A stretch of 30,322 nucleotides of DNA from an uncultured Bacteroidales bacterium. Its GTDB lineage: Bacteria > Bacteroidota > Bacteroidia > Bacteroidales > Bacteroidaceae. Both the position numbers and the translations under genes were made by a program. Positions 24,297 to 30,322 of the stretch are shown in pieces. Position 1 is the stretch's first letter. Each line of letters opens with the position of its first letter. The stretch covers positions 1-30,322 of the forward strand of contig CALDKD010000087.1 in assembly GCA_937898885.1 (NCBI GenBank). Direction: 5' to 3'. The notes beneath the pieces were generated by a model that was not told the origin of the DNA, searched no databases, and saw only the letters and a program-made list of their open reading frames with translations.

Positions 24297-26237
24297 CTAC
24301 CACTCAGGATTCTGAGTGAGGTTCGGGTTGAGTTTGATCTGGTCGCTAGGAATAGGAAGGAGATAGTTCTTATGAGTGAACTTCCTATTTGCAGCAATGG
24401 TGGTGATGATGGCACCGGGCTTGGTTGAAGGAATACCCGGGTAGTCATATACTACCTCTTCAGTATTGATTTTTCCGGCATATCCTGACTCATCGTATGC
24501 GGGAAGACCATCGATAGGATTGATGTAGGACTTGATGTAAGAATCTACACCGTTATAGCTAAGGTAGGCTCCGAAAACAGGTTTTGCAAGCTCTGACTCA
24601 GCGGTGCCCCAACGGCACAGGTCATAGAAGCGGTGGCCCTCAGCATAGAGCTCGAGAGCGCGCTCCCTACGGATCTCACCAAGCAGGGTAAGTTCGCATC
24701 CGAGAGACTTGGCCTTTGCAATGAGTGCAGCATTGAGAGGAGCAACACCACCGCGTGCGCGCACCTTGTTGATGGAGTAGTCAAGGTCTGCATCGGAAAT
24801 GGAACCGTTTCCAAGCTCACAGGTAGCCTCGGCATAAATGAGAAGAATCTCAGGATAGCGGATATGCATGCAGTCCATGGACTCATCATAGTCAACATAA
24901 GTCGCCATCTCGCTGCAGAACTTCCTTCCACCTACGCCGCTGTCGGCATTGCGATAGCTAGGAATGTTCATGTATGATGACTTGGAGAGGGTCGTGATAT
25001 CCACGTCATACTGAGCACCTGTACTGTACATACCATAGCCCCACCAATAACCTTCAACAGGAGTAGTGACGGCAAGGAATCTCCAGTCTCTGTTCTGACG
25101 TTCGGCATTCATGGTCGTATAATCACCGAAGAGAGGTGAGATATTGACCGGAAGACCGTCTGTGCAGAGATACATGTCGTAGAGTTTTCTTGTCATGCCA
25201 CCAGGGGCGGAATGAGTAAGGTTCATGTTGCCCTTCTTGTTGGTCTTGTCGTAAACAGTGCGGAAGATGGCCTCCTTGTTTGAAGACTTGCTCATACCTG
25301 CAGGATTCGACTCGGAACCCTCAAGATTGAAAAGATAATAATAGCTGTGGTGGGCATACATTTCAGGGTTCTTGACAGAGGCTATGGAACTTACATCCTC
25401 GACACCCATCCAGATTTCAAAGGTACCGCTATCGATCAACTCCTTGGAAAGGCTCTTAGCCATGTTAAGGAAATCGGTCACTGAAGGATATCCGGAAGGT
25501 ACGGCAACGCCTGCGCCGGAAGAAGTGCCGTCACCATTGGTGCTGTCGGCTGAACCGATTCCGTTATACTTCTCCCATGTTCCTTCATAAAGGCAGATTC
25601 TTGCCTTGAGAGCTTTTGCGGCCTCCAGGGTAACATGTCCGTCATTCCCAGTAGAAGCGACAGTAGTGTTTGCAAGATCCTTGATGGCAGCATCAAGGTC
25701 GTTCAGTATGAACTGGATAACCTCATAACGGGAAGACCTGGGGCCCCATGTTGTCATATCTTCGCTGCCGGTATCGGTGGCATGATCAGCGATAGGGACA
25801 CCGCCATAACGCTTGAGAAGGAAGAAATGGTGCCAAGCCCTGAAGAAATAAGCCTGTCCTTCATAACCGGCAATTTCAGAATGGTTCTCGTAAGCAGCAC
25901 ACTTCTCAAGGAAGACATTGACAGAACGGAGCCATGAATATGCTTTATCCCAGTAAGCATCAGATGTAGGGACAGTCAAGGTACCCTGCATATTGCTGTC
26001 GCCACCGCCGCAGATATCAGTACCACGGTCGAAATTGATAGCATATGCATCGTTCCCGGCCCAAGCATAGATAAGCGTGTGGAGATAATTGGCACCATAC
26101 TCGAAGTCACTGGCAGTCTTGAAATAGATAGCCTCGGTTTGAGAGTCGAGAGGCTCAAGATCAAGGAAGGTCTTGGAACATCCGACGAAAAGAAGTGCGA
26201 ATAAGCTGAGAGCTGCAAATATTCTTATCTTTTTCAT
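24297..26237 (-). CDS. susD-like: SusD-like outer-membrane glycan-binding lipoprotein
   Basis: SusD-family proteins form the lid on a SusC porin and bind the oligosaccharide at the cell surface. The 646-residue product begins with a lipoprotein signal whose Cys20 lies in LLFVGCSKTFLDLEP. It shows the helical TPR-rich SusD core (YFFRAWHHFFLLKRYGGVPI near 130-150), a RagB/SusD C-terminal region (GEIRRERALELYAEGHRFYD), and the usual ending NLTQNPEW. It is at the long end for the family. It lies 32 bases downstream of susC in the same orientation and is followed by a terminator hairpin. The family call is certain; the ligand is unknown. Confidence 0.95.
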   Translation of the reverse strand: MKKIRIFAALSLFALLFVGCSKTFLDLEPLDSQTEAIYFKTASDFEYGANYLHTLIYAWAGNDAYAINFDRGTDICGGGDSNMQGTLTVPTSDAYWDKAYSWLRSVNVFLEKCAAYENHSEIAGYEGQAYFFRAWHHFFLLKRYGGVPIADHATDTGSEDMTTWGPRSSRYEVIQFILNDLDAAIKDLANTTVASTGNDGHVTLEAAKALKARICLYEGTWEKYNGIGSADSTNGDGTSSGAGVAVPSGYPSVTDFLNMAKSLSKELIDSGTFEIWMGVEDVSSIASVKNPEMYAHHSYYYLFNLEGSESNPAGMSKSSNKEAIFRTVYDKTNKKGNMNLTHSAPGGMTRKLYDMYLCTDGLPVNISPLFGDYTTMNAERQNRDWRFLAVTTPVEGYWWGYGMYSTGAQYDVDITTLSKSSYMNIPSYRNADSGVGGRKFCSEMATYVDYDESMDCMHIRYPEILLIYAEATCELGNGSISDADLDYSINKVRARGGVAPLNAALIAKAKSLGCELTLLGEIRRERALELYAEGHRFYDLCRWGTAESELAKPVFGAYLSYNGVDSYIKSYINPIDGLPAYDESGYAGKINTEEVVYDYPGIPSTKPGAIITTIAANRKFTHKNYLLPIPSDQIKLNPNLTQNPEW

Positions 26238-26269
26238 AATAATAATCTTTATAAGTTATACCTCCTGAA

Positions 26270-29200
26270 CTAGAAAGTAAGGTCGATTCCGAAAGTGAGG
26301 GTACGTGCAAACACGTCGACATTTCCCTGTCCGGAAGCGGGCTTGCTTTCAGGATCAAAACCGTCCTTTACGTTAGAGATCTCGAAGATGTTGTCTCCAG
26401 CGAGATAGAATCTTACATTGTCAAGAGCAGATCTGCGAATGACATTCTCAGGAAGGGTATATCCGATAACAAGGTTCTTAGCCCTGGCATACCAGCAATT
26501 GTTGACATTGATGTCATTGTACTGCTTGTAATTCCAGTCGTTGCGCTTACCGTTACGTGATGCAATAGGATAGCGGGCATTCGGGTTGTCCACAGTCCAT
26601 GTATTGCCATAGAATGTTGCATTCTGGTTGGTCCAGCCACTGTACCAAGGGCACATCATCTGACCCTCACGAAGCACATACTGCTGTCCGACACCCTGGA
26701 TGAACATGCTGAAGTCAAATCCCTTGTACTGAGCACCAAGAGTGATACCGAAAGTGTAATGGGGATTGGCGTCGCCATAATAAACGAGGTCATCGGTAGT
26801 GATGCGGCCGTCGCCGTTGACATCAACCCTTCTGACGCATCCGGGAGTAAGCTGATCGCCGGTATTCTGTGCAGGATGGATACCACCGGCTGTCTTGGTG
26901 ATTTCATTGTAGTATGCAGTCACATCAGCAGCATTCTGGAGATATCCGTCTGTCTGGTATACATAGATGGCATTGATAGGTTTGCCTTCGATAACGCTAT
27001 TCTTTCCAACTTTGATGGCAACTGCACCGGCATAGCTCGTAACAGTGGTCCTTGCATCGGCGAGAGAGAAGCCTACATTGTAGGAGAAGTCCTTTCCTAT
27101 ACGGTCTGCCCACTTGAGCTCAAGTTCCCAACCGTTTGCCTTGAAATTACCGTCATTGGATTTAGGTGCGGATGCGCCGAGTGTGGAAGGATAGGTCATT
27201 GAAATGAGCATACCCTTGTTCTCACGGATATAATACTCGAAGCTACCGGAGAGCCTGTTGTCAAGCAGAGCGAAGTCGACGCCGAAGTTGGTGGTGTTGA
27301 TACGCTCCCATGATCTGTTCAGGGATGTCATGCCGTTGACCCATGCGGTCTGTTCCTTTGTGCCGGTATAGCCAAAGATTGTAGTACCGGTGGAAATAGC
27401 TGAAATGTAGTCGTAGTTGCCGATACCGGTCTGGGATCCGGTTTCACCATAGGATGCACGAATCTTGAGTTCGTCAAACAGACCGCCCTTCATGAAGTCC
27501 ATCTGTGCAAGACGGACACCAGCAGAAACGCCTGCGAAATTAGCCCAGCGATTTTCCGGAGAGAACCTTGAAGAACCGTCACGACGGAACTGAGCTTCCA
27601 ACAGGTAGATACCCTTGTAGTCATAGTTGAGCCTGCCAAGGTAAGAAACCATTCCGACCTCACTGCTTCCTCCTGTAGCCTCTGCTGTGGTAGCATCTCC
27701 GAGGTTGATGTCGTCGAGTTCATCTACAGGCATGTTCTTACGATAGCTGTAATTCTGCTCAGAGTGGGTCTTTTCAGCCGTCACACCGGCCATGACAGCG
27801 ACATGGTGGTTGCCAAACTCGTTGTCATAGTTTAGGAATGCATTGTAAACCTGATAAAGGACATCGGAGCGGGTATTCTTAACCCAGCAGTTGCTGAGAC
27901 CATTCTCCTTGAACAGAGTACCTGTACCAAGACTGGGATCAGGCATACCGGTGGAATTCTTAGTCTCACCAGACCAGTCATACATCTTGAAGTTGGTCTG
28001 TCTTGCTATGTTCTTGCCCCATCTCTGGCGGATGTTGGCGCTGGCATTGAAACTGAGCCCCTTGAGAATGGGATCGAGTTTCACGGTAAGTTTACCGCCC
28101 AGACGGAGGATGTCCTCAGTGCTGGTGGTACGACCACCCTCATCGAGCTTTGCAAGGAGGTTGTTGCTTCCGAATGAATCGTAATACTGACCATATTCAT
28201 TGTAAAGAGGGAACACATAGAAGTCCTGGATACCATGGCCGATACCCTGGGTAGGAGTTCCCGTAACCCTGTGGTCAAATGCCACGTTGGCAGACAGGTT
28301 GACATACTTATTGATATCGTAATCGACGTTAGTACGGAAGTTATATTTTTTCTGACCGTCATAGACGAAGTCAAGGAGCGAACGGTCACTGTTGTATCCG
28401 ATGGAGGACATGACTCTGAGCTTGTCGCTACCTCCGTTGAGGGAAATGTTGTGTCCCTGTCCGTAAGTGGTTCCGTACACTGCGTCATACTGATCACTGG
28501 TCGGGTCAAGCATACGCCAGTAACCACCGACAACACCAGTGTAGACCTTGCCGTCAGCAAGAGTGCGCCACACATCCTCCGGCCACATCCACCAACTGTA
28601 CTGGGGATTTCCGTTGGCATCGAGGAGGGCGTAGGCATCGTTTGTGGTGGCGTCACAAAGCATCTGGGCCCAGGTCTGTCCGTCTGCAACAGGGAACCTG
28701 CGACCTACGACGTTTGCGTGTACGCTTCCGGAATAAGTTACCTTGACGTCACCGACCTGGCCACGTTTTGTCGTGATGAGGATCACACCGCCGCCGGCCT
28801 TGGTACCGTAAATAGCAGCTGATGCGTCCTTAAGGACGGATACGCTCTCAATATCGTTAGGGTTGATCTGGGAAAGTTCCCAAGAATAAGCCTCGACACC
28901 GTCGATAAGAATCATAGGCTCGGTACTGTTGACTGAGATACCACCACGGAGTGTAATGGACGTGCCCTCATTTCCCGGACGGGAAGATGTACGGGTGATG
29001 GTGAGACCGGGAATAGTACCCTGAAGAGCGGCAGCAACATTCTGGGTTGACTTGCCTTTGATAACCTTGTCACCGCTGACCTGTGAGACAGATCCTGTGA
29101 GGGTCGCTCTCTTCTGGACGCCATAACCAACGACAACAACCTCGTCAAGATACTCGGAATCCTCCTTTATGGTGATTACGATGCCTTCCTGAAGAGAGGC

Positions 29201-29455
29201 CTTTGTATCCTGATAGCCCAGGATTGAAACGAGAAGTGGTGAACCGGCCTTGGCATTGAGCAAGAACGCTCCGTTGAGATCGGTAACCACGCCGACATTT
29301 GTTCCTTCTACCTGCACGGTAGCTCCGATGACAGGTTCGCCGTTCACGTCGACAATTTTACCGGAAATTGCCTGCTGTGCGAAGGCCTCCATTCCAACGA
29401 GAAGGCCGGCAAGGATCAGCATTTCCTGTAAAAATTTACTGAATAATGGTTTCAT
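26270..29455 (-). CDS. susC-like: SusC-like TonB-dependent outer-membrane transporter
   Basis: This 1061-residue protein has a signal peptide (about 1-26, ending AFA). A carboxypeptidase-D-like domain spans about 29-99 (ISGKIVDVNGEPVIGATVQV), a TonB box about 103-112 (LDEVVVVGYG), and a plug about 115-230 (SVLKDASAAIYGTKAGGGVI). The rest is a 22-strand-type barrel ending in FGIDLTF with a C-terminal Phe. It imports oligosaccharides across the outer membrane using TonB energy, paired with the SusD-like protein 32 bases downstream. The GH88 gene ends 31 bases before its ATG, so both are probably in one transcript whose promoter lies beyond the right edge. No sigma/anti-sigma signalling extension is seen; the protein starts directly with the CarbopepD domain. 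Confidence 0.95.
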   Translation of the reverse strand: MKPLFSKFLQEMLILAGLLVGMEAFAQQAISGKIVDVNGEPVIGATVQVEGTNVGVVTDLNGAFLLNAKAGSPLLVSILGYQDTKASLQEGIVITIKEDSEYLDEVVVVGYGVQKRATLTGSVSQVSGDKVIKGKSTQNVAAALQGTIPGLTITRTSSRPGNEGTSITLRGGISVNSTEPMILIDGVEAYSWELSQINPNDIESVSVLKDASAAIYGTKAGGGVILITTKRGQVGDVKVTYSGSVHANVVGRRFPVADGQTWAQMLCDATTNDAYALLDANGNPQYSWWMWPEDVWRTLADGKVYTGVVGGYWRMLDPTSDQYDAVYGTTYGQGHNISLNGGSDKLRVMSSIGYNSDRSLLDFVYDGQKKYNFRTNVDYDINKYVNLSANVAFDHRVTGTPTQGIGHGIQDFYVFPLYNEYGQYYDSFGSNNLLAKLDEGGRTTSTEDILRLGGKLTVKLDPILKGLSFNASANIRQRWGKNIARQTNFKMYDWSGETKNSTGMPDPSLGTGTLFKENGLSNCWVKNTRSDVLYQVYNAFLNYDNEFGNHHVAVMAGVTAEKTHSEQNYSYRKNMPVDELDDINLGDATTAEATGGSSEVGMVSYLGRLNYDYKGIYLLEAQFRRDGSSRFSPENRWANFAGVSAGVRLAQMDFMKGGLFDELKIRASYGETGSQTGIGNYDYISAISTGTTIFGYTGTKEQTAWVNGMTSLNRSWERINTTNFGVDFALLDNRLSGSFEYYIRENKGMLISMTYPSTLGASAPKSNDGNFKANGWELELKWADRIGKDFSYNVGFSLADARTTVTSYAGAVAIKVGKNSVIEGKPINAIYVYQTDGYLQNAADVTAYYNEITKTAGGIHPAQNTGDQLTPGCVRRVDVNGDGRITTDDLVYYGDANPHYTFGITLGAQYKGFDFSMFIQGVGQQYVLREGQMMCPWYSGWTNQNATFYGNTWTVDNPNARYPIASRNGKRNDWNYKQYNDINVNNCWYARAKNLVIGYTLPENVIRRSALDNVRFYLAGDNIFEISNVKDGFDPESKPASGQGNVDVFARTLTFGIDLTF

Positions 29456-29486
29456 AATGTTGATTAATAATAAGTTAATGATATAT

Positions 29487-30322
29487 TTAGAAAACTATTT
29501 CTCCAGTCTGGAGCCTTTTAAGTCTAATCAATGATTCAAGATAATAGTAATCCGCATAGCTTATCGATGCATCAACCTCGCTGCCGTTGGGCATATGGCC
29601 GGTGCAATGGAGCAGGAACGCAGAGCATGTATCCCCAGCCCTGTATGGATCTGAAGACATGGACTTTATCATCGAAACTGCAATATCCTTGTAATACCCC
29701 GCCTTGTCATCGGGAAGATATGTCTGCATCTCAAGAAGAGCGGAAGCCGTGATGGCCGCTGCAGAGCAGTCGCGGGGCTGATCAGGAAGTTCCCTCGCAG
29801 CGTCGAAATCCCAGAATGGAACAAGGTCCTCGGGAAGATGGGCGATGAAATAGTCAGCCGCTTTTACGGCTGTCTCAAGGAAACGCTCGTCCTTGGTGAA
29901 TCTGTACGCCATCGTGAATCCATATATTGCCCACGCCTGGCCTCTCGCCCATGTGGACTCGTCCTTCCATCCCTGATGCGTGTGTCCTTCCAGGAAACGC
30001 CCGTCTTCAGCATCGAATACCATCACATGATAGGTAGAACCGTCCTCGCGGAACTGATGCAGCATCGTCACCTCCGCATGGCGGAACGCTATGTCATAGA
30101 GGTCGGGGCGGTTCGCATTCTCGGCAACCCAGAATAGAAGCTCGAGATTCAGCATGTTGTCGATGATTGTATTATGGGACCAGCCCATCTTTGTAACCAT
30201 GTTGGGCCAGGACAGGATCGTACCTACTTTAGGATTATACAGGCGTACGAGGGAATCAGCTGCACTTACAAGCGCCTCCTTGTATTTCTCATCTCCTGTA
30301 TATTTATACGCGTTTCCTATGC
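29487..30322 (-). CDS. GH88 family unsaturated glucuronyl hydrolase (5' end outside window)
   Basis: GH88 enzymes remove 4,5-unsaturated uronic acid from the non-reducing ends made by polysaccharide lyases, by hydration of the double bond. The frame runs from the right edge to a stop at 29487, giving about 278 codons of the C-terminal part. The internal ATG at 30200 is not the start, since the frame continues upstream (IGNAYKYTGDEKYKEAL). Motifs are GWSHNTIIDNMLNLELLFW, which holds the conserved catalytic Asp, then QGWKDESTWARGQAWAIYGF and DCSAAAITASALLEM. The related family GH105 is less likely given the IIDNMLNL and ARGQAW motifs. It is just upstream of susC in the same orientation and links the candidate lyases of the locus to downstream metabolism. 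Confidence 0.9.
   Translation of the reverse strand, partial: IGNAYKYTGDEKYKEALVSAADSLVRLYNPKVGTILSWPNMVTKMGWSHNTIIDNMLNLELLFWVAENANRPDLYDIAFRHAEVTMLHQFREDGSTYHVMVFDAEDGRFLEGHTHQGWKDESTWARGQAWAIYGFTMAYRFTKDERFLETAVKAADYFIAHLPEDLVPFWDFDAARELPDQPRDCSAAAITASALLEMQTYLPDDKAGYYKDIAVSMIKSMSSDPYRAGDTCSAFLLHCTGHMPNGSEVDASISYADYYYLESLIRLKRLQTGEIVF

Noticed and set aside
28081..28822. Overlapping open frames of about 200 codons in other frames of the susC gene
   Set aside because: Their low-complexity Ser/Thr-rich or Val-rich translations are typical of shadows of a well-conserved SusC frame.
1..30322. Ulvan or sulfated host glycan as the target
   Set aside because: No sulfatase gene is present, whereas GH106/GH51 and CE15 point to a plant-type glycan; this cannot be excluded if sulfatases lie outside the window.

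Overview
This window is most of a polysaccharide utilisation locus (PUL) from a Bacteroidales-type bacterium, probably a gut or rumen species. The evidence is an adjacent SusC-like TonB-dependent porin and SusD-like lipoprotein, enzymes that nearly all carry export signals, no obvious Shine-Dalgarno sequences, and TAnnTTTG-type promoter elements. The species cannot be named from the sequence. No tRNA, rRNA or CRISPR array was seen.

Layout, left to right. (1) Bases 1-4088, plus strand: the 3' end of an exported protein with an Ig-like tail, a GH39 lipoprotein and a 710-residue heparinase II/III-fold protein. (2) Bases 4095-15340, minus strand, a tight four-gene operon read from right to left: GH39, a 1771-residue GH106-LamG-GH51 fusion, an 867-residue heparinase II/III-like protein and an alpha/beta-hydrolase with the same Ig-like tail as the gene at base 1. 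(3) About 15341-15546: a divergent control region with a promoter candidate for each direction and a 7-bp-arm palindrome. (4) 15547-16743, plus strand: a CE15 glucuronoyl esterase. (5) 16769-20476, minus strand: a 1235-residue GH43-heparinase II/III fusion. (6) 20477-21121: a decayed IS4-family transposase, plus strand, fused in frame to the last codons of a lost heparinase gene. (7) 21139-30322, minus strand, read from right to left: GH88 (5' end cut off), SusC, SusD, a hairpin terminator, GH39, and a GH28/GH49-like beta-helix enzyme.

How the parts fit (inference). SusC/SusD import oligosaccharides. Three heparinase-fold proteins (candidate polysaccharide lyases) would make products with unsaturated uronic acid ends, which GH88 removes. 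CE15 would remove esters on glucuronic acid. GH106 points to alpha-L-rhamnose, GH51 and GH43 to arabinose or xylose side chains, and GH39 to xylosidase or related exo-activity. The GH28/49-like enzyme may act on a uronan or glucan. No sulfatase is present, which argues against ulvan or sulfated host glycans. The best guess is an esterified, uronic-acid-rich plant glycan carrying rhamnose and pentoses (pectin-, gum- or arabinogalactan-like); the exact glycan is not determined.

The most unusual points are the two giant fusions, the mirrored sets of paralogues flanking 4088/4095, and the IS4-heparinase scar, which shows that the locus once held another heparinase gene.
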